Part shown: positions 42,562-52,332 of the stretch, piece after piece
Layout: each line of letters starts with the position of its first letter
Position numbering within the stretch: position 1 is the first letter of the stretch
Made by a program: the position numbers and the translations under genes
Notes under the pieces: generated by a model
Told to the model about the DNA's origin: nothing
Databases searched by the model: none
What the model saw: only the letters and a program-made list of their open reading frames with translations
Assembly: GCA_025094145.1 (NCBI GenBank)
Contig: JALLLS010000028.1
Span: 62,001-126,000 of the forward strand
Length of the DNA stretch: 64,000 nucleotides
Direction: 5' to 3'
DNA from: Spinellus fusiger
Taxonomy: Eukaryota > Mucoromycota > Mucoromycetes > Mucorales > Phycomycetaceae

Positions 42562-45558
42562 ATGTCAAGAGAAGACCACGCCAAAAGAGTCTTGGGAGAA
42601 CCACTCTTTAACAGTGTAAAAGACAGTCATGTTCTCCTTGTGGGTGCAGGTGGTATTGGCTGTGAACTGCTTAAAAACTTAGTCATGTCAGGATTCCAGT
42701 CTATTGAAGTGGTAATACGCCCTGTTAGAAAGTAGTCTCCACGTACAGTCCACACGTCCTATTGAATATTAATAATAATAATAATAAAAAGACACAGAAA
42801 GACACAATGTTGACTTTATATGTATGACTATAGGTAGATCTCGACACCATTGATGTCTCCAACTTGAACCGACAATTTTTATTTCAAAAGCAGCATATCA
42901 AAAAGTCAAAGGCACATGCAAGTAAACTATACTATCTTTTACACTTGAGAAAAGAAAGAAAAAAAGAAAAAAAAGGACTGATTGTATATACATCTTCTAT
43001 TTGAATGGGGTTTATTTTATAGGTGGCTAAAGAGACAGCCATGCGATTCAATCCTTCAGCACGCATTGTTTCTTACCAAGCCAATATTAAAGAGCCCCAA
43101 TTCAATGTTGCATGGTTTAAGAAATTCACAATTGTACTGAATGCATTGGATAATTTAGGTAGAGTCCTGCTATAGAAACATTGACCCGTAGAGACAATAT
43201 ACAAAATACAAAATACAAAATACAATATACAATATACAAAATACAAAATACAATATACAATATACAATATACAATATACAATATACAATATACAATATAC
43301 AATATACAATATACAAGAGCTCACTTTTCTTTTTATGTAACACACCCCAGATGCCCGTAGACATGTGAATCAGTTGTGTTTGGCTGCAGGTGTACCTTTG
43401 ATTGAATCCGGCACAACAGGCTATCTAGGCCAAGCTTATGTCATTAAAAAGGCAAGTTGTATGACTACTGGTAAAAGTACTTAGACCTTCCTATAGGACA
43501 GTACAGAATGTTTTGATTGTCATCCAAAACCAATTCCCACCACATATCCTGTCTGTACCATTCGCAGCACACCAAGTGCTCCTATTCATTGTATTGTATG
43601 GGCAAAAAGTTATCTGTTTAGGCAAGTAGCATGCACACACACACACACACATACATATCCTAAATTGTCCTAACTCATTTATAGCCAATTGTTTGGTGAT
43701 CTGGAAGAAGATGAACATTTAGAAGAAGATATTTCAAAAGAGAATGGTAAGTTTTATTGACTTTGTAACATAGATGTAGATGTCTTATACCATGCTAGCT
43801 GGAGAAGTAGCTGCACTTAAGCGAGAAGCCAATGAGCTCAAGGAAATCAAAGAGACTCAAGACATAGAAGAGTATACAAAAAAAGTATTCACAAAGGCAA
43901 GCCATTCAATGACAGTCATCAAACATGGATCTCACACTGTTTGTCTCTCTGTTTGTCTCTCTATCTACAGGTGTTTACATCGGACATTGAGCGACTGTTA
44001 TCCATGAAAGAGATGTGGAAGTATAGAACACCTCCTACTCCATTGAATTATGCAGTATTAGAAGCAGAAAGGGGCAATCTTTCTCAGACTACTACAGTAG
44101 AAGGAGATCAAAAGACTCTTCAGCAAAATACATGGTCTGTGGATGAATGCTTTCATTTCTTTAAAGAAAGGTACTTGGGCTATACACTGGTTTTTATGTT
44201 GATAGACTCACTCTTCTTCTTCTATTATGTATTTCCTTCTTCAGTATTGAGAAGTTGTCTTTAAGGTTCAGAACTCTTCAGGAGACAGATCCACAGGGTG
44301 TTTTGAGATTTGATAAGGACGACGACGACGCTATGGACTTTGTCACAGCCGCTGCTAATCTACGAGCCCATATTTTTGGTATTCTACAAAAGAGTCGGTT
44401 TGATGTTAAATGTAAGTATACCTTTTGTTTTGTTTTATTTTGGTATTTCTATAGGTCCAGTCATCCACCCACCATGTTGGACTGATATACTAACTATTTT
44501 CTTTATTAGCCATGGCAGGAAATATTATCCCTGCAATCGCTACGACCAATGCCATCATTGCAGGTGTTGTTGTAATGAAAGCATTTGCTATTCTGAATAA
44601 CACAACAACCTCTATCAAACGTGTAAGTTGAGGAAAGAACAAAGAAAATCGAGTGTTTTTCTTTCTTTCTTTCTTTCTTTTATATGCTTATAGATTAACG
44701 CATGAATTGTCTTATGTAGACCTATTTGACCACTGTAGATCGTAGACCTCATCTCTTTATGTTGGAGGAACCTGCTCCACCCAACCCATTATGCGGTGTG
44801 TGTCGTACGATAAGTATTACTCTTCAGGTGGATCTTGAACACATCACTTTGGATCATCTTGTGAATGAGTTACTCTTGTTATCCCCAGAAGAAGGGGGAG
44901 CAGGATTGAGTGAAGATATAGTGATCATGGATAGGAACAGGTAAGCCTTACTTTGATAAATGATATATATTTATATATAAACTTTCAATGAATATCAGCT
45001 AACTACAGTGTTCTTTTTATTATTTGCTATCACTGGATCAATTGATCATGATATTATTTATTTATTTTTATGTATGGCACAAAAGAATGATTTATGATAT
45101 AGACTTGGAGGAGAATCTTGAATTGTTATTGAAGAATCTAGGCATCCGAGATGGCAGTATTCTAAGAATATCACCTGAAGAAGGAAAGGAAATTGATATT
45201 ATCATTCAAACTAGGTAAGCAGACTGGAAAAGATAGATAGAAAGAGGAAGAAAAAAAGATAAAATACATAGATTGATCCACAAATTGATGTATTTGTTTT
45301 TGTTTGTGCAATGATAGTGACTCTTGGCTAGAGGAAGAACACAGCAAACCATTTAAACTGACTGCACCTATGTCTAATTTACATACTAAAGAAGAAGGCC
45401 AATCTGCAGGCACAAAGCGTAGTTTGGAGACAGAGAATGCAATAGATAAAGAAGAGGCTCGATTTAAAAAGACCCGACTCGGTAGTGTTGAAAAAGACAA
45501 TGAGCCTATGATAGTGGAGCAGCATACTATAGAAGGAGGAGTAATCATACTTGATTAA
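42562..45558 (+). CDS. UBA2: SUMO-activating enzyme subunit 2 (E1 catalytic subunit)
   Basis: Thirteen exons: 42562-42711, 42834-42917, 43023-43158, 43351-43451, 43497-43621, 43685-43746, 43799-43896, 43971-44170, 44245-44411, 44510-44622, 44720-44940, 45086-45214, 45318-45558. All are phase-consistent, giving 608 residues. Key sites are all present: ATP-binding GAGGIG (28-33), [17 protein letters not shown], zinc pairs C162/C165 and C437/C440, catalytic Cys177 in [11 protein letters not shown], and [17 protein letters not shown] ubiquitin-like domain (about 460-530) and a basic nuclear-type tail follow. With Aos1 the enzyme adenylates SUMO, carries it as a thioester and passes it to Ubc9. 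Introns 2, 4, 5 and 7 use GC donors (GCAAGT or GCAAGC). An upstream ATG at 42487 would add 25 poorly conserved residues; 42562 fits the family N-terminus better. Confidence 0.95.
43193..43314. repeat. 7-bp tandem repeat in UBA2 intron 3
   Basis: About seventeen ACAATAT / ACAAAAT units fill most of the intron 43159-43350. On the minus strand they read as a Tyr/Cys/Ile/Leu repeat, which is an artefact. Confidence 0.95.
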
Positions 45559-45713
45559 TACTTGCTATTGATATCTTATTTTTGTTATACTTCATGCTAC
45601 AAACAAGATTGATAAAGTGAATAAATAATAAATAATAATAAAATAATAAAATAAAAATAAAAAGGGCTCTAGTCTATTTTCATTCTCTTCTCATTTTTCG
45701 TAGTGTGAACAGT

Positions 45714-46709
45714 ATGCAGTCTGATCATAGTATAGTGACAAAAGAGTACCGCCTTGATGGCCAAAAGCGACTTCGTAGTATAGAAGAAGATCTATTGGCT
45801 TCTTCACTTGCAAGAATCAAGAAAAGAGCATGCAAGGAACAATATCCTTGTGTGCCAGATTTCTTATGCACTGCGTTTTATTGCAAAAACATTATTCAGT
45901 TTCAACTCTCTATGCCATTGATGTACTCTCGTTGTGTAGTTTTGTTTTTCTATGAAAGAGATTTGTAAGTGAAACAAGAATTAAGCTATTTTGCACTCCC
46001 AGGCACATACTTTTATTTACTATTGTTTATCTCTCCAACCAAGTATGGAACAAACAAGAAAAGACTTTGATCAGATAGAGTTAAGTAACAAAGGTGTTTT
46101 TTTTTGTTGTTGTTGGTTAAAATAAGCACTGGGGTAAGATGAATTAATAGTGTTATCGGTTTACTTAGAGAATATTTTGGTGATTTTGCATGGCTTCATG
46201 CTATGCCAATAGCAGTTTCAACAGATGCCATTCTGCTTCACAAAAACTTTGTTGAACGGAATGATAAATTCGGAGTGATCCATCGTGTCTCTTTTCCAAT
46301 ATGTAAAAAAAACAAGTTTACTTATATTTAGGATCAACTTTATTTGAGTTTTTAGAGTATCTAGAGCTGATACTTGTGCGTATTATTTTTTCTAGTATCT
46401 GATTCGACCCGCCTTATCTCACGTTGTCTGGGTGTAATAAATGAACAGAGTGGTTCTTCTAAAAGGTAAATAACTACTATAAAAAAAGAGAAAAATGGCA
46501 AAGAGAATAGTTTCCATTAATCAGACTGTCAATAGATCAGCTTTTGTGGTTGATAAAAATAGAAAAATCCCCTTTGCCTTTACACCTCATTGCCAAGATG
46601 ATCAGACACCTTATCCTATGGAGTTGATTCTTAGGCTGGTAGGTACTATAGAAGTATACTATCTTATAATAACAAACAGTAGAAATTAAATGCAATTGAA
46701 ATGTATTAA
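45714..46709 (+). CDS. Peroxiredoxin-like (AhpC/TSA fold) protein lacking the peroxidatic Cys
   Basis: Six exons: 45714-45964, 46044-46093, 46171-46302, 46396-46465, 46506-46638, 46683-46709. They are phase-consistent and give 220 residues; the 40-nt intron 4 and the last exon are the weakest parts. The thioredoxin-type order is clear: VPDF (47-50), CVVLFFYERDF (74-84), PIAVSTDAILLHKNFVERN, FPILSDSTRLISRCLGV, then SAFVVDKNRKIPF and a C-terminal ELILRL helix. In active peroxiredoxins the strand FFYP-DFT is followed by a catalytic VCP motif. Here that stretch reads FMEQTRKDF, with Thr88 at the Cys position, so peroxidase chemistry is not expected. The protein may have become a redox-inactive binder, or the exon-2 junction may hide an alternative exon. 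Confidence 0.72.
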
Positions 46710-47385
46710 TACTCTTGTGAATTCTCGATAGCTCTCTGATATGAAAGAATAGTCCTTATGAAAAGCACTGCCAGTTTTTGTTTGAATGATAAAGATAAGA
46801 AATAAAAAGTAAATATCTTGTACATATAGGCCTTGTAAATAATATTAATAGAAAAGACATGCTATTGTTGGAAATGGGTAGACCTGGTCACCTATTTTGG
46901 GAGAACTTATTGTAGTAATTCTATATATATAAAAATGTAGAATAGCATAAATAGTGAAAGCAGATGCACACTTTGCATCTTTGAGAAATATACCTTTATT
47001 TTACCAAGCACCCCTTTTGCCTCTGATTCTTAACACTATTATTCTATAAATTACTTTTAACACCATGATAGTATAAATAGGACTTTTGTAGGATGAAAAT
47101 GAAGCTCAAGTCTATAGTCAGTGTAGCCAATAAACATAGAATAATGAGAATTATCTATTGATAGTCTTTATCTGTTTATATTTATATTTAAAAATGATAT
47201 TCCATTTATTATAAAGAGTTTGAAAAATAAGACGTATGTCTGTATAGAGATCTTTAGCTAGTCAATTTAAGGGATTAAAAGTTGTTAGGTATCAGTAGCT
47301 AAAATGAATAATTTAACAGTTTTTGGCCTGCTTACATCTAAGTGGTTAAATATTTGTTTGATAGTGAACCCTCTTAGGTTCAGGT
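46710..47385. other. Intergenic, convergent 3' ends
   Basis: A 676-bp A/T-rich spacer; no gene or notable repeat. Confidence 0.5.
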
Positions 47386-49368
47386 CTATAGATGAAAGAT
47401 ACCCTGGTAACCATCATCATATTCATCATCATCTATTGCCTCCTGACTGTTACTGGTAGGACCAGAAGGAGGGGTCTTCTTATGTCCATACTTCTTGCTC
47501 TTTGCGGACTTCTCAGTGGACTTCTTAGTGGACTTCTCAGTGGGTTCTTCAATGGGCTCTTCAATGGGCTCTTCAGTGGACTCTTCAGTGGGCTCTTCAG
47601 TGGGCTCTTCAGTGGGTTCAACGGACTGCTCAGTGGGCTCTGCAATGAGTGCTTCAACGGATTGCTCAGTGGGCTCTGCAATGAGTGCTTCAGCAGACTG
47701 CTCAGTGGATTCTTCAATGGGCTCTTCAGCAGACTGCTCAGAGGTTTCCTCAGTGGATTCTTCAGAGACTTCTTCAACGGGCTCTGCGACGGACTGTTCA
47801 GTGGACTCTGCGACGATCTTTGCAACGGGCTCTGCAACAGACTGCTCAGTGGACTCTGCAACGAGCTTCTCAACGGACTCTTTAGTGGGCTCTGTAATGA
47901 GTGCTTCAACGGATTGCTCAGTGGGCTCTGTAATGAGTGCTTCAACGGATTGCTCAGTGGGCTCTGCAATGAGTGCTTCAACGGACTGCTCAGTAGGTTC
48001 TTCAAAGGATTCTTCAGCGGGTTCTTCAAAGGATTCTTCAAAGGATTCTTCAGCGGGTTCTTCAAAGGATTCTTCAGTGGGTTCGTCAAAGGATTCTTCA
48101 GTGGGTTCTTCAAAGGATTCTTCAGTGGGTTCGTCAAAGGATTCTTCAGTGGGTTCTTCAAATGATTCTTCAGCGGGTTCTTCAAATGATTCTTCAGCGG
48201 GTTCTTCAAAGGATTCTTCAGTGGGTTCTTCAAAGGATTCTTCAGTGGGTTCTTCAAAAAAATCTTCAAAGTAATCGTCATCGGATTCTTCATTGGACTC
48301 TGGAGAATATCCCTCGAGTTCATCATCATCAGCATAACCACCATCTTCAACTTCATCATCTATGGATTCATCAGCTACCTCTTCTTGTGCAAGTTCATCA
48401 TCAGCATAATCACCATCTACATCTACATCTTCATCTATGAAAGCAGCAGCCTTAAAGTCACTGGTCTTAGTAGAGGGTTCTTTATTCTCCCCCTGGCGAT
48501 GAACTTTCAGGTTGTGGTTGTAGTTGTGGTTCCAGTTTCTGTGAGCTCTTCTGTTATCTCTGTGGTGGTTATCGTGATGATGATGGTTCGAGGATCCAGT
48601 CATAAGCACGGTATCCTTGATTTTATCAGTCACTCCATTCACAACATGATCAGCATCATCAGCCAAGGACTCGATGCTGTTGACAAGAGCACCCAGCACA
48701 CCACGCATGACAGGTCGTGCATCTGATCCCTGGGCCACAGCGGTATCCTCAAGAGTGCGAATTAACTTGACACCATCATCACTAATATTGTAAATCTCAT
48801 ACTGAATCTGGTCGGTTGTAATTGTCTGTGTCTCATCAACACTCTCCTGGCCTTCTGCGAGGGATCCATTTTTTGGAGCACCACCACTCACCCCTTCTAC
48901 ATTACGCATCACACTGTTCTTCTTCAATGGGTGAGGCAACACACGACCCACAATAATACGGGCATCCTTTAATTGACCAGACACTCTATCAACAACACTG
49001 CCTGCGAAGTTTCTTACGCCAGAAACAATATCCTCTACAACACCAAACTCAATCATCTGTTGCTGGGCCATAAAAGAGTGGGGGGAACCAGAAGAAGCAG
49101 CGCGCTTGACAATGGTAGAGACCTTCTTTTTAGGAGGTGTACTGGTGGTAGTGGGGTGTAATTCATCGGTAGCATCGACCAACTCTTTGAAGAAGGATTT
49201 GACATCACGTTTCTCGTTGTGGAGGGCGTGACGGGCACGATGAATAGCAGCAGGATAGAGGGATTCATCACGCTCATTCATCAAGAGTCCACTAGAAGAT
49301 GCATCTACCTGAGCAAATACAGCTTGGGTTAGAAATACACTGGCAATAACAGTGAGACTGAGGCGCAT
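47386..49368 (-). CDS. Secreted acidic repeat protein
   Basis: A single exon of 660 residues. Residues 1-19 are a signal peptide (MRLSLTVIASVFLTQAVFA, cut before Gln). Residues 20-270 are a non-repetitive domain with no recognised family; dibasic KR sites at about 52 and 88 are possible processing points. A His/Asn-rich patch (NHHHHDNHHRDNRR) follows. After that comes a strongly acidic region built on Asp/Glu and an eight-residue unit EEPTEESF, then twelve-residue units EPTEQSVEALIA, ending in Thr/Ser/Lys repeats and the tail DDDEYDDGYQG. The His patch plus acidic repeats could bind metal ions or cell-wall polymers, but this is inference. Such repeats expand and contract readily, so length may vary between strains. 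Confidence 0.85.
   Translation of the reverse strand: MRLSLTVIASVFLTQAVFAQVDASSSGLLMNERDESLYPAAIHRARHALHNEKRDVKSFFKELVDATDELHPTTTSTPPKKKVSTIVKRAASSGSPHSFMAQQQMIEFGVVEDIVSGVRNFAGSVVDRVSGQLKDARIIVGRVLPHPLKKNSVMRNVEGVSGGAPKNGSLAEGQESVDETQTITTDQIQYEIYNISDDGVKLIRTLEDTAVAQGSDARPVMRGVLGALVNSIESLADDADHVVNGVTDKIKDTVLMTGSSNHHHHDNHHRDNRRAHRNWNHNYNHNLKVHRQGENKEPSTKTSDFKAAAFIDEDVDVDGDYADDELAQEEVADESIDDEVEDGGYADDDELEGYSPESNEESDDDYFEDFFEEPTEESFEEPTEESFEEPAEESFEEPAEESFEEPTEESFDEPTEESFEEPTEESFDEPTEESFEEPAEESFEESFEEPAEESFEEPTEQSVEALIAEPTEQSVEALITEPTEQSVEALITEPTKESVEKLVAESTEQSVAEPVAKIVAESTEQSVAEPVEEVSEESTEETSEQSAEEPIEESTEQSAEALIAEPTEQSVEALIAEPTEQSVEPTEEPTEEPTEESTEEPIEEPIEEPTEKSTKKSTEKSAKSKKYGHKKTPPSGPTSNSQEAIDDDEYDDGYQGIFHL
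47500..48265. repeat. Coding tandem repeats of the acidic protein
   Basis: 24-bp units (encoding EEPTEESF-type octapeptides) occupy about 47995-48260, and 36-bp units (EPTEQSVEALIA) about 47620-47990, with Thr/Glu-rich hexamers at 47505-47620. Because the unit lengths are multiples of three, two antisense frames also stay open for over 250 codons. Confidence 0.9.
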
Positions 49369-50469
49369 TGTGAGGAATCAGTAATGTATAAGAAATTGGG
49401 GTTATTCTGTTGAAAAGAGAAGGAATTGATCTTTTTTATATGAATTCTTATGAATGTAAGAATCTCTACTGTTCTTTTTATTATGATAAGTGGACTTGCA
49501 TGGCATAGTTCTCACTTTGGGATATTTATGTGGTGCTCGTTTGAATGACGATTGAAGGTTTATTGTGGATAGATTTCAAAGTGAAAAGTGCACCTTCTAA
49601 TTGTAGAACTCAGCAGTGGTATGTTACTTGCAGTAGGGTATGCACTTGATATTAATATATTAGATCATTTCCATTCCTTACAAGTTAGTCGTGTTAAGGG
49701 GAAGGAGGTAGGAGAGAAGTATGGCCAGTTCAACAGGGACCGTATAGAGAATAAATCTTCTAATGACAATGAGTAGCACCAGCACACAAGAAGAGAGTGT
49801 GTTCTTTTTATTTGTTGTTATGTTGTTATGTTATTATGTTATTATGTTATTATGGTATTATGTTATTATGGTATTATGTTATTATGGTATTATGGTATTA
49901 TGGTATTATGGTATTGTTTTACTAATGAAAGAAAAGAACGGAAGGATGTTTGGCTAAATATTCTCATCTTACTTCTCCTTGATTTCTCAAGTAGATAAGG
50001 ACAAAAAAAGCATAAACACATCTTCTTCATCTACAGTCATAAATAAGCAGGTGAATACAAATGTTTATTTTTTTGTCTTTGTCTGTAAACCAATGTATTG
50101 CCTTGGGTATCAGAAGAACAGAATAAAAAAACAGTATAAATAAACATCGTTTTTCAATGTATATTTATTTTGGGGTAATTCAGTGATCTCTCTTTTAGAA
50201 TACACCAACTCCACCTGTGGAATTCAATTGAATTTTTCTTTTCTTTTTTTCTCTTTCTAAAAAACATATGAAAAATGCCTGTACCTTTTTCTCTTTTGAA
50301 TCTCACCTTGTATTTCTGAAGCACTCTATGTCGGGAGTTAAAATTATTATGACGTTGCCACCTCCTTTGTCCATCACAGACACTGACCTTACTCTTACTG
50401 GCCCAGCTAAAAGACGCCTAACCACACGCCACTGCCCTTTATTTCCATTCCACAGACACAACAGGCAGA
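49369..50469. other. 1.1-kb divergent intergenic region
   Basis: Promoters of the acidic secreted protein (leftward) and ARPC4 (rightward) should lie here. An imperfect (GTTATTATG/GTATTATG)n tract lies at about 49818-49915. No gene supported. Confidence 0.5.
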
Positions 50470-51388
50470 ATGGTAAGTTATCCCACTGGATAGAACCTAG
50501 TATGTGCCTTGTATAAAGGTGTTTTTTTTATTATTATTGTTATCTCTTCTTGAAAGAAAAGGATGATGGACATCTATCTACCTCTTCTATGTATGTCTAT
50601 GCATAAACACCTCCACCCCACTCATTGAGCCAACACGTCCCTAATGTCTTGTTTTTATTTTTATTTTTATTATTATTTGAACAGTCCAACACACTTCGAC
50701 CCTATCTGACGGCTGTTCGTTCGAGTCTAACAGCAGCCATGTGCCTGGAGAACTTCTCTTCTCAAATAGCAGAGCGCCACAACACACCTGAAGTAGAATC
50801 TGGGTAACTATGGCAGCCATAGCATTTGCTGTCCTGTTTTCCTGTGGCTGTAGCAACACTAATCCTACAGGGACACCCCATAGAAAATCCAAGGAAGTCC
50901 TCTTGAATCCCTTGACAATCAGCAGAAATGAAAATGAAAAGGTGCTGATTGAGCCTTCTGTGAATTCTGTACGCATCAGCATCAAAATCAAGCAGGCGGA
51001 TGACCTTGAACGCATTTTGTGTCACAAATTCTCCCGCTTTCTTATGCTCAGAGCAGAGAGCTTTGTTATTCTGCGTCGTAAGCCTATTGAGGTAATTCAA
51101 GAAAAGAGAGAGGGTTTTTAGGCAATTAATGACGCATTGTATGGGGGATGGTTAGGGCTATGATATTTCATTTCTTATTACCAACAGTCATACTGAGCAA
51201 ATGTTAAAGCATAAATTGGTTGATTTTATTGTTCATTTTATGGAGGAAGTGGACAAGGAGATTTCCGAGATGAAGTTGAGTGTGAATACACGTGCACGTA
51301 CAGTTGCTGAGAGCTATCTTGGGCAGGTAAGATAGAAATATAGATGTGACTGGAGGATGGATCTGACTCTGTGATTCAGTTTGCATAG
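50470..51388 (+). CDS. ARPC4: Arp2/3 complex subunit 4 (p20)
   Basis: Exons 50470-50472, 50685-50803, 50884-51091, 51156-51326 and 51380-51388, all GT-AG and phase-consistent, give 169 residues, matching the usual 168-170. The first coding exon is only ATG, followed directly by GTAAGT; the next exon starts [20 protein letters not shown], exactly where homologues start. Further landmarks are [67 protein letters not shown] and [22 protein letters not shown]4 forms the core of the Arp2/3 complex with ARPC2 and nucleates branched actin. The final three-codon exon (Phe-Ala-stop) is the best fit to homologue ends; reading through the last donor would give Val-Arg-stop instead. Confidence 0.95.
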
Positions 51389-52332
51389 TGATTTGTTTAG
51401 AGAGTATAGAATAAAGAGAGAGAGAAAGAAAGATGAGTTGATGATACTGAGGCTGTCATTAAGAGAGGGTTGTTGCTAAGAGAGGGTTGTTGCTAAGAGA
51501 GGGTTGTTGTTAGGAGAGAATACAGTTTGGATAGGATGAGGTGTTAGTACAGTTGAGTGTGTTGTAATAATGACACCAACATTATCACTTATCACTTATC
51601 ACTAAGAATAGAGTCCTGCCTTATTCGACTTCCCCACACACCAAATCTATAAACCAATCCCCCTCTTACACACATACACTATACACATACACTACACACA
51701 GCCTATAAATTACATGATCAGACTCATTTCCTTGTACAACAAAACAGGTCGGTCTATAAAGTGAAGGAAAGGCGGGAAAGAAGTCATCTGGGAATGATAG
51801 GGGAAAATGTTACAGATGTCATGTGAGTAACTAAAAACATAACAAAAAGGATGAGATTGGGCACCCCACAAAATATAAAAATATAAAAATAAGATTGTGA
51901 AATTATAAAAAATATAAAAGTATAAAAGCATAAAAGCATAAAAGTACAAAAGTACAAAAGTATATAAAAATAAAAATAAAAATAAAAATAAAAATAAAAA
52001 TAAAAATAAAAATAAAAAATCTATATAAATCTATATAAATCTATATAAATCTATATAAATCTATATAAATCCATAGATAATAATGATGATAATAATAATA
52101 ATAATAAAAAGAGACGGCGATCCAAGGGCTAGAAGGGTAGTGCATAGACGTGTGATTGGTTTAAGACAAATGTGGGGTGTGTTCTGAGTTGAGTGCTACA
52201 GTGCGAGGCATCGGTGCAACAGGACATTTGCTTAAATAATGCGATGTGTTTCCTTTTCTTCCTTCTTCTTTCAACCTGTCTATTGTTAACTACTGCTATT
52301 TGTTTCCTCTTTATTCTTTATTTATTGTTTGA
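51389..52332. other. Intergenic with several short tandem repeats
   Basis: Holds three copies of an 18-bp AAGAGAGGGTTGTTGCT-type unit (51466-51518), an (AAATAA)n tract (51965-52017), five CTATATAAAT units (52020-52070) and a short AAT tract (52078-52108). No gene supported. Confidence 0.7.

Noticed and set aside
42918..43041. GT-AG alternative for UBA2 intron 2 (donor GTAAAC with a later acceptor)
   Set aside because: It stays in frame but deletes residues of the conserved SKA-VAKE block, whereas the GC-AG choice restores it.
43073..43364. Tyr/Cys/Ile/Leu repeat open frames opposite UBA2
   Set aside because: Translation of the 7-bp repeat in intron 3 and adjoining exon sequence.
47392..48440. 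Two long antisense open frames (257 and 259 codons) opposite the acidic repeat gene, and a 308-codon frame shifted on the same strand
   Set aside because: They are Ser/Gly/Phe/Leu or Leu/Pro/Lys repeats created by the 24/36-bp coding repeats; the in-frame acidic protein has a signal peptide and a non-repetitive domain.
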